From Pedobacter steynii (GTDB lineage: Bacteria; Bacteroidota; Bacteroidia; Sphingobacteriales; Sphingobacteriaceae), in the NCBI RefSeq assembly GCF_001721645.1, contig NZ_CP017141.1:3534001-3598000 (forward strand): a DNA stretch of 64,000 nt, written 5' to 3'. The number at the start of each line of letters is the position of its first letter. Within the stretch, counting starts at the first letter, position 1. A program made the translations under genes and the position numbers. Positions 17,714 through 27,600 of this stretch are shown in pieces. Under the pieces are notes generated by a model. That model was not told where the DNA came from. It saw only the letters and a list, made by a program, of their open reading frames with translations, and did no database searches.

Positions 17714-18733
17714 TTATATTTTGTTCAGGAAGTCAATCGTATTTACATTATCTGCATAGTCCCATAACCGGGGATGCTGACTCTGACCCGGCTCCAATAC
17801 TACAGTGTTCACTTTCAAATCTGCGTTTGAAACCACGCATTGAATGTTTTCCGCCTCCTGGTTTAACCTTTCCTGAACCTCTTCTATATTTTGATACCGT
17901 TCGTAATATAAAACAGCAAGGGGCGAAACCATATTTACATCCTCTTTCAACAGTAAAAATCCATTGTCATAATGTGTGGCTGCATTTACCAGATAAATGG
18001 ATTTGTTATAATCGTAATTGTTATTGTACTTGAAATGGTTAATGATCGGCTGAAAAGGTTCCAATGGCTCATAGAAATATTTGATATCATAATCTTCAGG
18101 AATGTAAAGCTTCGATACATTTCTGCATCCTAAGCCAAAATAATCAAAGATATCATGACCCAGCACGGTAATTTCTTCCTTGCTTTCCTTTCCGGTCAGC
18201 ACAGCAACGCTATTTCTGTTTTTTCTGATGATATTGGGAACCTTGCCAAAATAAAATTCGAAATACCTGGAGGTATTGTTGCTTCCTGTAGCGATTACGG
18301 CCTCAAAATCTTTAAGTCGCTCTACATAAATAATGCGGTCAGCGAGTAAAGGTTCTATTGCAATCAGGCGTTTAAATAAGGCTGGAAGTAACTTGTCATC
18401 TGATGAAGACAGCTTTATCAATGCTATATTTCCGGTAGCAAGCACCGAAATCACATCATGAAAACCTACCATTGGAATATTTCCGGCTAAAATCAATCCT
18501 ACCTTTTTTGGCGTTTCGCTGATTTTAATGCCTTTGAACCAGGTCTCGATATCGGATTCATTTAACATATCATGTAAGGCTTTAAGCGCCTTTTCCACTT
18601 CTTCCGGACTGAACCAGGCATTGCTGTTTGAAGCCGATAAAATTAAATTTTTGAACTCAGGATCGGGATTGGCAACAAAGTGACTAAGTTTTTTGAATGC
18701 AATAATTAGTTTTTCAGCAGTAAGCATTGGCAT
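17714..18733 (-). CDS. LuxC-like acyl-CoA reductase
   Basis: A 339-residue protein of the LuxC/acyl-CoA reductase family. It has the aldehyde-dehydrogenase-like NAD-binding fold (VGLILAGNIPMVGFHDVISVL, about residues 77-97) and the presumed catalytic Cys in FGLGCRNVS (about residue 203). LuxC reduces activated fatty acids to aldehydes. No luxE, luxD or luciferase genes are nearby. It is divergent from a ferredoxin gene through overlapping promoters, which suggests a shared but unidentified redox or lipid role. Confidence 0.8.
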   Translation of the reverse strand: MPMLTAEKLIIAFKKLSHFVANPDPEFKNLILSASNSNAWFSPEEVEKALKALHDMLNESDIETWFKGIKISETPKKVGLILAGNIPMVGFHDVISVLATGNIALIKLSSSDDKLLPALFKRLIAIEPLLADRIIYVERLKDFEAVIATGSNNTSRYFEFYFGKVPNIIRKNRNSVAVLTGKESKEEITVLGHDIFDYFGLGCRNVSKLYIPEDYDIKYFYEPLEPFQPIINHFKYNNNYDYNKSIYLVNAATHYDNGFLLLKEDVNMVSPLAVLYYERYQNIEEVQERLNQEAENIQCVVSNADLKVNTVVLEPGQSQHPRLWDYADNVNTIDFLNKI

Positions 18734-18760
18734 ATTCCAAATATTTTAAAGTTTATGTGT

Positions 18761-18781
18761 TATATTTGCATTGCAAAGGTA
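18761..18781. promoter_or_regulatory. Overlapping divergent -7 elements between acyl-CoA reductase and ferredoxin
   Basis: TATATTTG on the plus strand (18761-18768) and TACCTTTG on the minus strand (18774-18781) each match the Bacteroidota TAnnTTTG -7 box and face each other. Between them they create a perfect 13-base palindrome, TTTGCATTGCAAA (18765-18777). Predicted starts would lie inside the opposite box, so the two promoters probably exclude each other. Clear -33 boxes were not found. Confidence 0.55.
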
Positions 18782-18809
18782 AACCTTAGCATTAGATATC
18801 GACGAAGAC

Positions 18810-19160
18810 ATGGCTATTAAAATAACAGACGAATGTATTAACTGTGGAGCATGTGAGCCTGAATGCCCCAATAATGCTATTTATGATGCAGGCACAGCCT
18901 GGAGATTCTCCGATGGTACCAATTTAAATGGTATTATTGATTTTGGAGGAAAAGAAATTGATTCAGAATCTGCTATGGAAGCAGTATCTGATGAAGTTTA
19001 TTATATCGTTTCGGACAAATGTACGGAATGTAAAGGCTTTCATGACGAACCTCAATGCGCAGCAGTATGTCCGGTGGATTGTTGTGTTGATGATGAAGAC
19101 ATCCGCGAAACTGAAGAGGAGCTGTTAGCGAAAAAGGCCTGGTTACATCAGGAAAACTAG
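18810..19160 (+). CDS. 4Fe-4S dicluster ferredoxin
   Basis: A 116-residue ferredoxin. The first cluster motif is CINCGACEPECP near residues 9-20. The second is CTEC at about 71-74 with CAAVCPVDCC at about 83-92. An insertion of about 50 residues separates the two sites, as in YfhL/Alvin-type ferredoxins. These carry low-potential electrons. It is transcribed divergently from the acyl-CoA reductase, separated by 76 bases, and is followed by a strong bidirectional terminator. Confidence 0.9.
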   Translation: MAIKITDECINCGACEPECPNNAIYDAGTAWRFSDGTNLNGIIDFGGKEIDSESAMEAVSDEVYYIVSDKCTECKGFHDEPQCAAVCPVDCCVDDEDIRETEEELLAKKAWLHQEN

Positions 19161-19182
19161 ACGCTTTAGTTTAAAGATCATA

Positions 19183-19215
19183 AAAAAGAGGATGTCCATA
19201 AGACATCCTCTTTTT
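19183..19215. terminator. Bidirectional terminator between ferredoxin and universal stress genes
   Basis: A perfect 14-bp stem, AAAAAGAGGATGTC with GACATCCTCTTTTT, and a 5-base loop. It carries a T-tract on both strands, and serves the plus-strand ferredoxin (ending 19160) and the minus-strand uspA-like gene (ending 19242). Confidence 0.9.
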
Positions 19216-19241
19216 GTTTGTGCAGATTTTTCAGAAAAGGA

Positions 19242-19697
19242 TTAATCTTTATCCTCGAATTTATTAGGTACAATCAATACGGGGCATGCAGACTTTCTTG
19301 CCACATGTTCGGCCACACTTCCCATTAAAAAATGGTAGATGCCGGTGCGTCCGTATGTTCCGATTACAATGAGGTTAGAACCCCATTCATCAGATTGTTG
19401 GATGATGCCGTGCGCTGCGCTGTCTATTACGCTTAAATAAGTAGTGGGGATACCCAATCCAAATTTGGCTTCTATTTCCTTGAGGAGCATATGGCTATTC
19501 TCCTCACTATTGTCGTAAGTCTCTAAAAAAACAGGTGCTAAGGTAAGGTCGGGATTGATGTTTGCTGGTATCGGTTCAATAATATTGACCAATGCCACTT
19601 CAGCACCGAAGGTTTTTGCAATCTCATAACCTGTTTTAGCTGCCTTTTCAGAGCAGGTACTATTGTCGACAGCAATTAAAATCTTTTTAACGTTCAT
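19242..19697 (-). CDS. Universal stress protein, UspA family
   Basis: A single-domain 151-residue UspA protein. It starts with KKILIAVDNSTCSEKAA and ends with the ATP-binding signature VIGTYGRTGIYHFLMGSVAEHVARKSACPVLIV (G-2x-G-9x-G-S type). Such proteins bind ATP and help cells survive starvation or redox stress. It is monocistronic by spacing and shares the terminator at 19183-19215 with the ferredoxin. Confidence 0.9.
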   Translation of the reverse strand: MNVKKILIAVDNSTCSEKAAKTGYEIAKTFGAEVALVNIIEPIPANINPDLTLAPVFLETYDNSEENSHMLLKEIEAKFGLGIPTTYLSVIDSAAHGIIQQSDEWGSNLIVIGTYGRTGIYHFLMGSVAEHVARKSACPVLIVPNKFEDKD

Positions 19698-20057
19698 GAT
19701 CTTACAGATTAATGGTGATACTATAGATACATCCTGTACCCGTTAATTGTTTTTGTTACCGCTCAGGTCTTTCCTTATGCTATCCTAAAAATACGAAATT
19801 TTGAAAAGAAAAGGTGAAGATCCATCCGGAATGTACAAGGAATTAGTCGGCACTCTGTATAATTTTTCTACAGACAGTACACCTATGTAATTTCCTCTAT
19901 TGTAATATTTAAGTCTCAGAAAACCACTGAAAGGCATAATCGTAAACAGATAACAATTATTTTCCAGGCGCAATAGGTTTTGGCCGAAAATTTGTTGTAT
20001 CGCTAGCGTTCAGTATATTTTATATTAATTTATTTTCAGTGGCTTTCAAAGCAAATA
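19698..20057. other. 360-base gene-free region before the VgrG island
   Basis: No convincing coding sequence. The left part should hold the universal stress gene promoter, which could not be recognised. The right end contains a good plus-strand Bacteroidota promoter at 19991-20021 for the VgrG island. Confidence 0.6.
19991..20021 (+). promoter_or_regulatory. Promoter of the VgrG island
   Basis: TTTG (19991-19994), exactly 19 bases, then TATATTTT (20014-20021), one mismatch from TAnnTTTG. The spacer contains the 8-base palindrome CGCTAGCG (20001-20008), a possible repressor site. Transcription would start about 30 bases before the first island gene. Confidence 0.6.
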
Positions 20058-20858
20058 ATGGAAGGATTAAATTACACAGCAAGGACACCTATTGCCCGGA
20101 TTTCCGGATTCAATTGGAATAACGCCTCAGGTGGCCCACCGGCCAAAAAACCTGCTATACTTGTTTTTGTGAATGGTTATAGGATGGCTATGCCGGTTGC
20201 AAACATTGTTCGCGAGTTTAAACGTAGTGATGAAGTGACACTGGTAGACGTAAACGACTACTGGAGTGATATCGATGACCAGTTTAAGAGCAGGTTAAAT
20301 GATCAATATGCATTTTATGCAGATGGAGATGCCCCAACCTTAACCGCAAAAAATGGAATGGGTTTTAATGCACGTAAAATGCATGGCCGCAAGGCAGCAC
20401 AAAACCTGATCAGGAAGATTTCCGTATTAAAATTCAACAATACCGTACCAAATACCACACCAAGCAGAGCTGATTTTGGCATTACCAATGCCGCAAAAAA
20501 AATACCTATTGATATCGTTTGTCATAGTATGGGCTATGCTTATGCTCTTGGAATGATTGAAGAACTGACTGAATCCGGATATTGGGTAGACCGGCTTTAT
20601 GCCATCGCCCCTGAAAATCCGACAGCAGGGTATACCCCCGATTTTTTAGATGTAGCCAATCAATATGGAAGTGGACCGGCTGATCCCTGGTATCATCAGG
20701 ATAGAATCGCCCCTCAGGATAAGATTCCGGGCATCAGACAAAGGGCGTTTATTCCTGAAGGAATAGATAAAGGACCATACGATAGCCATAGCATTGCCAA
20801 TTATGGCTGGATCTTTAAAATTAAGCAATACCAGCAAGGATACATTTCACCAAGATAA
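20058..20858 (+). CDS. Alpha/beta hydrolase, candidate secreted lipase effector
   Basis: A 266-residue protein without signal peptide. The nucleophile elbow is CHSMG with Ser at residue 157, a variant of lipase GxSxG, preceded by a hydrophobic strand (IPIDIV). Early AILVFVNGYRM matches the strand and oxyanion region of alpha/beta hydrolases, and late Asp/His candidates occur after residue 220. It is the first gene of the VgrG island and lies one base before a lipoprotein gene. Lack of an export signal plus this context suggest a T6SS-type phospholipase effector; that role is inferred. Confidence 0.7.
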   Translation: MEGLNYTARTPIARISGFNWNNASGGPPAKKPAILVFVNGYRMAMPVANIVREFKRSDEVTLVDVNDYWSDIDDQFKSRLNDQYAFYADGDAPTLTAKNGMGFNARKMHGRKAAQNLIRKISVLKFNNTVPNTTPSRADFGITNAAKKIPIDIVCHSMGYAYALGMIEELTESGYWVDRLYAIAPENPTAGYTPDFLDVANQYGSGPADPWYHQDRIAPQDKIPGIRQRAFIPEGIDKGPYDSHSIANYGWIFKIKQYQQGYISPR

Positions 20859-20859
20859 C

Positions 20860-21438
20860 ATGATTAAAAACATTATCTTAATCTGCGTAGCAGTTTTGTT
20901 TCTGTTTGGCACGGCCAGCAGTTGCAGTAATAAAAGTAAAAATATGAGTTCTGAAGAAACAACTAAAATGGATACGACAGCACAAGAAGACGTAAAAACA
21001 GCCGCCCGCCAGACCTTAACCTCATGGCTGGCCGAAGGTATTGAAGGTGTTCAATTCCTCCAGGCCAGTGAATGGAAAATCGACGATCAGGTTTTTCTGA
21101 ATAGCAGTAATGATAAAGGATACCTGCTATTGCTCAATCAGGATAAAGACCCACAGGCAGAACTGGATTACGTTCAGGTATTGTATGCCGCCAAAGAGGA
21201 AGGAAAGTGGAACATTTACCTGGAATCTTTGCCCAATTTAGTGATCCCAAGAAAAAAGGAAAACGGAAGTTTTGTGGCCAATACACTTGACCAGCTTGCT
21301 GCTGCAGGAGAGAAGGAAATTGGCCGGCAGTATAAAAGTGGCAATGGAGAGATTAACGATGAGTTCATCAACAAAGAATTCAATGACGATCTAAAGAAAA
21401 ACCATCAACGTTTTTTATCCAGAAAAATTAAGAACTAA
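20860..21438 (+). CDS. Lipoprotein, candidate immunity to the adjacent hydrolase
   Basis: The ATG at 20860 is chosen because it follows the hydrolase stop by one base and begins a proper lipoprotein signal (MIKNIILICVAVLFLFGTASSC, Cys near residue 22). The 192-residue protein has a small mature domain with LTSWLAEGIEGVQFLQASEWKI and a polar C-terminus. No family is recognised. A membrane-anchored periplasmic protein coupled so tightly to a candidate lipase effector is the usual form of an immunity protein. It ends 20 bases before vgrG. Confidence 0.65.
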   Translation: MIKNIILICVAVLFLFGTASSCSNKSKNMSSEETTKMDTTAQEDVKTAARQTLTSWLAEGIEGVQFLQASEWKIDDQVFLNSSNDKGYLLLLNQDKDPQAELDYVQVLYAAKEEGKWNIYLESLPNLVIPRKKENGSFVANTLDQLAAAGEKEIGRQYKSGNGEINDEFINKEFNDDLKKNHQRFLSRKIKN

Positions 21439-21458
21439 CCAGCTCAGCGCCTAAGACC

Positions 21459-23276
21459 ATGGAAGAAAGAATTATCACTACGATCAGTATTGATGGGAAA
21501 CCTATCTCTACTTTTTCGAACCTAATGATCCGACAATCATTCAATAATCATCATTTTTTTGAACTGTATGTGAACCATGATACATTTGAAAATCTTGGAG
21601 ATTACCGTCCAAATAACTCAAAAGGACACATCGGTAAGCAGATTCTGGTTACCATTACTGAAACATTATCCAGGGCAGAGACATTATTTGCAGGAGTAAT
21701 CTGCGAAGTGGCCATGGAACAGAGCCATGGTATGCACGGAGAGCTGGTACTCAGGGGCTATAGCCCAACCATCCTGATGGACTATGGTCCGGTATTACAA
21801 AGTTATATGGCCAAAAGCCTGTCTGAGATCGTGCAAAAAGCGACCATGAAAATGGTAAGTAATGACCTCAATATGAAGGTTGCACCGAAGTTTGCCAAGA
21901 AAATCAATTATATGGTTCAGTATAAGGAAAGTACTTTTTCCTTCCTGAACCGCTTATCTGCCGAATATGGAGAATGGTTCTATTACGACGGACAAAATAC
22001 CTATTTCGGCCGTCCCAAAGAACAAAAAGAAATCAGCCTGACTTATGGCCGGGAAATCAGCGCCATGAACTGGTCGATGAAGGTCAGCCCGGTTAATTTT
22101 TCCCAGTATTCCTATAATTCAGACAACGATTATATCCATGAAACGAGTGCCCCTTCAACAGAAGGCTCTGAAAATGACAATGGGTTTGCTGCTGCGGCTT
22201 CAGGAAAAATGTTCTCTGAAGATATCAACATCCCGATTAAGCCAAGAGTACAGGATCAACAGGAGCTTGCTGAGCTGATTGCTGCACGTAAAGCAGCCGC
22301 AACTGCAGATCTGGTTGCTCTTGTGGCAAAAACCAGCAGCCCGGCGGTTATGATTGGCGGAATTGCCAATATCAGGGTTTCTAAAAAAGGAATACTCGAT
22401 TTTGTTACCGAAGATTATGGTAAATACCTGCTGACCTCTATTGTACATGAAGTAGACGGTAATGGACGGTATAGAAACACCATTGAAGGAATTCCGGCGC
22501 TTAATGAGGTGATCCCTGTAAAACAAGCCCGTTATCCCGTTGCCGAAGCGCAGGTAGGGACGGTGAAATACAATAATGACCCGATGAATATGGGACGTGT
22601 TAAAGTGGAGCTACTGTGGCAGAAACCTTTAAATGAAACTACAGACTGGGTTCGGGTATTGACACCGGATGCCGGTAGCAGCGATCTGATCAGTATCAAC
22701 AGAGGATATGTATTTGTTCCCGAAGTAGGGGATCAGGTGATCGTAGGTTTCCGATATAATGACCCTAACCGCCCTTTCATTATGGGAAGCATCTTCCATG
22801 GTAAAACAGCTGGAGGTGGATTGGAACAAAACCACCTGAAAAGTATTACCACCCGTACGGGTCATCTGGTTGAATTTGATGATAGTGAGGAACGTCATGG
22901 AATTAAGATTACCGATAAAAACAGCAATATCATTCATATCGATACCAAAGGAAATAATATCACTGTAACGGCTAATGAAACAATGACCTTCAATGCAAAA
23001 AATATGAAGATCAATGTGGCTGAAAATATGGACATGCAGATTGGTCAGAATATGACGACCAATGCAGGTGAAAATATTAAGGTGAGAGCGGTGCAGTGGC
23101 ATGAACTCTCTGCCAAAGACATCAAAGAGAAAGCTGAGGCCAGTATTACCGTGCAGTCTAAAAAACACTCAAATACGGCCGATGATGTACGTGTGGTGAG
23201 TTCTGTGGCGGATTTACAAATGTTTTCAGGTAAATCTATTGTGGCAAAAAGTGCGGAAAAAAGTAAACTTTTCTAA
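21459..23276 (+). CDS. vgrG: VgrG/TssI-type spike protein
   Basis: A 605-residue VgrG. The N-terminal two-thirds correspond to the gp27-like hub (opening TISIDGKPISTFSNLMIRQ). The gp5-like OB fold starts near residue 366 (VGTVKYNNDPMNMGRVKVELLW, then VPEVGDQVIVGF). From about 465 a repetitive Asn-rich part (MTFNAKNMKINVAENMDMQIG) should form the triangular beta-prism needle. VgrG trimers tip contractile injection machines and carry effectors. No sheath, tube or ATPase genes surround it, so it is an orphan spike here. Confidence 0.92.
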   Translation: MEERIITTISIDGKPISTFSNLMIRQSFNNHHFFELYVNHDTFENLGDYRPNNSKGHIGKQILVTITETLSRAETLFAGVICEVAMEQSHGMHGELVLRGYSPTILMDYGPVLQSYMAKSLSEIVQKATMKMVSNDLNMKVAPKFAKKINYMVQYKESTFSFLNRLSAEYGEWFYYDGQNTYFGRPKEQKEISLTYGREISAMNWSMKVSPVNFSQYSYNSDNDYIHETSAPSTEGSENDNGFAAAASGKMFSEDINIPIKPRVQDQQELAELIAARKAAATADLVALVAKTSSPAVMIGGIANIRVSKKGILDFVTEDYGKYLLTSIVHEVDGNGRYRNTIEGIPALNEVIPVKQARYPVAEAQVGTVKYNNDPMNMGRVKVELLWQKPLNETTDWVRVLTPDAGSSDLISINRGYVFVPEVGDQVIVGFRYNDPNRPFIMGSIFHGKTAGGGLEQNHLKSITTRTGHLVEFDDSEERHGIKITDKNSNIIHIDTKGNNITVTANETMTFNAKNMKINVAENMDMQIGQNMTTNAGENIKVRAVQWHELSAKDIKEKAEASITVQSKKHSNTADDVRVVSSVADLQMFSGKSIVAKSAEKSKLF

Positions 23277-23293
23277 GCTGATTTACCATAAAT

Positions 23294-24160
23294 ATGGATG
23301 TGCATAACATAGAGAAAAAGGACTTTTTAAAATGGAGTCCGGCTCCCTTCAACCGGTGGTTTGGGGTAGCTTTTGATTTTATTACTGCTGAAAGGCAAAG
23401 CAGGGTAAGCTTTGAGGTTCATGTCGAAAATGTAGGCGTGCTATCCGACGGTTCTTACCATTTTCGGGTCAACAGGGATAAACATATTTTTATAGATGAT
23501 TATGAGCCCGATCTGGTGATAGATGAAATCGCAGTAAAATGCAGTGAGTTTATTTATCCGCTGGATATTCAGGTTTCTGCAGAAGGGGTATGGACGGGTA
23601 GAACCATCCATGCAGAGTTAATTAAACGCTGGCCGGATTTCAAGCAAAAAATGCTGGATGAGTATAACGGAGGTTATATTGTTCATTACCTCAATAAGAT
23701 GGAGGAAAATGTCCTGGATCATAAAAAATTCAGCAAAGCCCTGGAAAAAGATCTTTTCCTGACACTTTTTTTTAGAAGTACTGCTGCGATTTTCAGACAA
23801 AAGGAGCCGGTAAAAACCTCTTTATTTCCGCTTGTACCTACAGAAACTGCTTTTTATTATGAGATAACGGCAGAAATTAATGTAGAGGAAGACCGGATCA
23901 CAGCAAAATTAAGGGGAAACCTGGATCCTGATACACCGGTATTTGTTTACAGTACGATTCCTACACAGACAGAACTGGAAATTAATTATGTGATTGATCC
24001 GGAGTTAAATCAAATCAGGACCATTTGGGGAAGTGGTTTTGCGGAATTAAAAACGGGAAGAATGGAAACCAGGTTTTCTGCATTTCATATCAAAGACCGG
24101 GATGTAGCGGTTGAAATGACAGAAAACAAAGCGGACCGGACACTTTATTATTTAGGATAA
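23294..24160 (+). CDS. Unknown protein of the VgrG island, possible effector adaptor
   Basis: A 288-residue soluble protein with no signal peptide. It is rich in aromatic and acidic residues (FLKWSPAPFNRWFGVAFDF near the start) and looks mostly beta-stranded. I recognise no family. Its place between the spike gene and the DUF4280 tip gene, 18 and 7 bases from its neighbours, is where loading adaptors or chaperones are often encoded. That role is inference only. Confidence 0.65.
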   Translation: MDVHNIEKKDFLKWSPAPFNRWFGVAFDFITAERQSRVSFEVHVENVGVLSDGSYHFRVNRDKHIFIDDYEPDLVIDEIAVKCSEFIYPLDIQVSAEGVWTGRTIHAELIKRWPDFKQKMLDEYNGGYIVHYLNKMEENVLDHKKFSKALEKDLFLTLFFRSTAAIFRQKEPVKTSLFPLVPTETAFYYEITAEINVEEDRITAKLRGNLDPDTPVFVYSTIPTQTELEINYVIDPELNQIRTIWGSGFAELKTGRMETRFSAFHIKDRDVAVEMTENKADRTLYYLG

Positions 24161-24167
24161 GATCGTT

Positions 24168-24680
24168 ATGGAAGAGACAGAATATACAACGAGTAAGGCA
24201 GAGAAAAGTGGTTTTCTCGTTTGTCAGGGAGCACAATGTATGTGCAAATTCGGCTCTAATCCAGCAGAATTACTTGTGCTGACACAGACTAAACATTATG
24301 TGAATGACAGCGCAGGTTCGCAGAAACTAATTGCTTCACATCTGGATATTGGTGTTCCTTATAAACCTCCGTTTTTTGGCAGTTGTAAGAAAATGCTCAA
24401 TAAACCCTGCAATCCGGTAATTACGGAATGGAAGGAGTATTATGAGGATGTTGAACTGAGCCATGGTGGGATGCCCTTGCTGGATAAAAGCACCTGTACC
24501 TGTGCAATCGGTACACCAGATTGTATCAATATTATTCAACATGGACAAAAGGGGTCCGCTTCAGGAGCGAATGCAGCTAAAGCAGAAGAAACGGTGCACA
24601 GTCAGATTAATCCACTGGTCAATCCAAAGGCAATTGACGATAAGGATCCTTTTGCAGGTGTAAACTTAATGGGTGAATAG
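24168..24680 (+). CDS. DUF4280 PAAR-like tip protein
   Basis: A 170-residue cysteine-rich protein matching DUF4280: VCQGAQCMCKFGSNPAELLV at about residues 18-37, CKKMLNKPC near 71-79 and CTCAIGTPDC near 109-118. DUF4280 proteins are PAAR-like caps that sharpen VgrG spikes and attach effectors. Conserved cysteines may bind a metal. It precedes the 1010-residue protein by 2 bases, so the large protein is probably loaded through this tip. Confidence 0.85.
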   Translation: MEETEYTTSKAEKSGFLVCQGAQCMCKFGSNPAELLVLTQTKHYVNDSAGSQKLIASHLDIGVPYKPPFFGSCKKMLNKPCNPVITEWKEYYEDVELSHGGMPLLDKSTCTCAIGTPDCINIIQHGQKGSASGANAAKAEETVHSQINPLVNPKAIDDKDPFAGVNLMGE

Positions 24681-24682
24681 TT

Positions 24683-27600
24683 ATGGCAGGAGTTAAAGAG
24701 ATAAAGCCGGAAGGCTTTAGTGAAAGCAGCACTAAGCCAGGTGGTATTCCGCTGGTTGCTCCGGGATCAATGCGGAAAAGAAGTGTGACCGGTGAGAACG
24801 GACAGGCTTATGTACTGTTCGAAATTCCTTATGAGCAGGATACCCGTTTTATGGCGGAACTGGATAAAAATACAGCCAACCCTCAAACCACAATGAGCGG
24901 ATTGAAGTGGTTCTGGATTTATAATTTTAAAGGACAGATTGTTGGGGAGTGGACTGGTGAAGCTGCAAAAACATATACAGAGGCAACCGGACAACCGGAC
25001 AAATATAACATTGGTAAAAGATACATACAGTCTCAATATGCAAAGGTCGGTGCACAGAAAATGAAACCTGGAAGGGCATTCTGGATGGAAGCCTTCAGCC
25101 TGCGTCCGGAACTGAAATCTCCTGTAGGAGCATTTGTGGTGATGGTGGCAGAAAAACCGATTGTAGTGGAGATCAATGCTGAAAAGCCACTGAGTAAATG
25201 CGGTTGTAACGGAGATCAACCTACTGAATACCGTTATGGAGAACTCCTTAAAGTTCAGTTGCTGATCCATGAGCTCCGCCGGCAACATACAGTGATCGTA
25301 GAGGTTAAAAGTAAGGATGGAAAACAATTAGGTCGTCAGGTGCTTACCGCTCTGGAACCTGAAAAAATGGAAGAAACCAATAATTTTATTGGTGTCAATT
25401 ATAATTTTACTGGAGAGGTTAACTTTATCCTCGACAATAAATGGAAAGAAACTCTGGGGCATCAACAAGGACAGAAAAAGGAATTTGTAGTGCATGTTGG
25501 GGTCTGGGAAAATCTAAATGAAGATAAACCATTGGCTCAATATACCGGACAGCCGGTAGCCAGTTCGACCCACGTTAATCCGGCTAAAATATTGCCGAAA
25601 AAAATCTCACAACGGGATTCCAGTGTACTGACCTTACTTTACGATACCGATGAGGTGGCACAGGCCAGGCAAGAGCAAACCAATCAAGTGGTTAAAATCG
25701 GAGTCTCCGCTGTGAAAACCATTTGTTACGCAGATTGTAAATATGAAGCAATTCGTATTGAAGAGATTGTTCCAGGTGCAAAAGAAGAAGCAGCCAAAGA
25801 AAAGAAGACGGAATACGATAACAGGAAATTTGTGATGCTGGAGGAAAAGGCTGATGCTGCTACCGGGCCAAGAAAGGTACTTCATGATTTTACACACATG
25901 ACCTACAACATCGTTGCCGGGGCGGATAAAGGACAGAAAGAAATTACCATAACCCTGGGAGAAGTGCAGGTCAATGATAAAGTATGTATTAATAACCCTA
26001 AACATACTGGTAAAGTATTCAATACCGAGAAGATTGAAGAAGCAATAGAACAGGAGAAGAATCAGCCGGTTACCCCCGCAGCAAATGCTTTTATGAAAAT
26101 TCTTGATGGAGGAAAACATACTTCCACTGTAAGTGGAACAAGTAGTACTTCTAAAATGAAAACCGAGCAGAAACCTGGTTTTCTAATTATGAATGGGAAT
26201 ACCGACGAGATATTTAAATTTAAAGCAGCTTATCAGTATGGTGATATGGATAGTTTCTCCTATCTTTTTTCTTTGTGGAACCCGGCAAAAGCTAAACATA
26301 AACTTTATCCGTTACTTGTACAAAGTTGTCGTTATCAGCGACCGGTTACTTTTGCGGTTTATCCGGATATTAAATGGGCCATTAATATCAAATTCAATTT
26401 TGAAAATCTCGGTTGGTTTGAACAGAAAAAATGGTATAAAGCCTCAAAATATAAACTGAAGTCAGTCGCGTTCCAGGAGACCAGTCTCGATCTCAGGGGG
26501 CCAGATTTCCATATTGTCGGGGTACAGCGTTCTGTGAATGTAGAGATTCAGGAAAATAGCAGAGAAGACCGTAAGATCAAAAGAGAGGAGTTTGATCCAG
26601 CCAAAAGTAAAAAGTTAGGTGCCGGGAGGACAATCCTGGATGTTGGAAAAGATATCGAACTCGGCCTGGAAGCACAATGGAACGGCGGAGATAAAAAGGT
26701 CGAGCTAACAGATAAATTTATTAAAGATGTATACAGTAAATTTAAGATCGGATTTGAAATTTATAAGGAGGTCGCCCGGATTATAAAAGGACAAGGGACA
26801 CCAAAAGAAAGCCTTGATGAAAAACAAAAGACTGTTTTTGAAAAATTCAAGAAAGGCCTGACCAGAGAGCGTAAAAAATTAAGTTTTGAGTTTACGCCGC
26901 CTTCCATTGCGGCGAGCCTTGGCTGGGGACTGGCTGAAGAAAATAATAGTAGTGACCCTTCGTTAAATAACCTGAATAGTCTTGTGCTGGATTATGCCCT
27001 GGAATTCAGTCCGATCTTTGGTGCCAGCATCAAACTGGATTTAATTGCGCTGGTGCAAAATGCGCATCCTATTGCATATGTAGTAGTGAAACTGGTTGAT
27101 TTTGCTGCTGCTATGGGAGATGCAGAAATTATTGCAGAAATCAAGCTTAGCGGAGACATAAATCTGAAAGGAAGCGGGACTAAGAACCTGATGACAGGCG
27201 CGAATACGATGACCAATAAACAGTACCTTCAGGACACGAAAGCTAAACCCCTTGAAGGTGATGTCAAAATAGAATTAACTGTAACTTTAAAGTTCAAGAA
27301 AGACAAAACTTACGATGCTTTCGTTTATAAGGTAATTGTCAGTGGAGAGGTGAGTGCAGAAGCCAAAACTTTTATTAAACTTGGCGCTGCAGTGCAGGCA
27401 GATGAAAAAGGATTGCACATTGCATGGGAGTTTGTTTTTGGCGGACTTAAACTGGATGTTGTGGCGAAATTAAGTGTTAAAGGTGAATCCAGAGGAAGGA
27501 GACGAGATAATCCTCAGGCGAAGCCGAAGCAGGATAGCTTTGTTGACGTTGGTGATAAGTGGTCCTTTACACTCCTTAAAGAATCCACCTGGCCGATGGG

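Noticed and set aside
19785..19973. 62-codon minus-strand frame in the region before the VgrG island
   Set aside because: No family features, no promoter or coupling; treated as chance.
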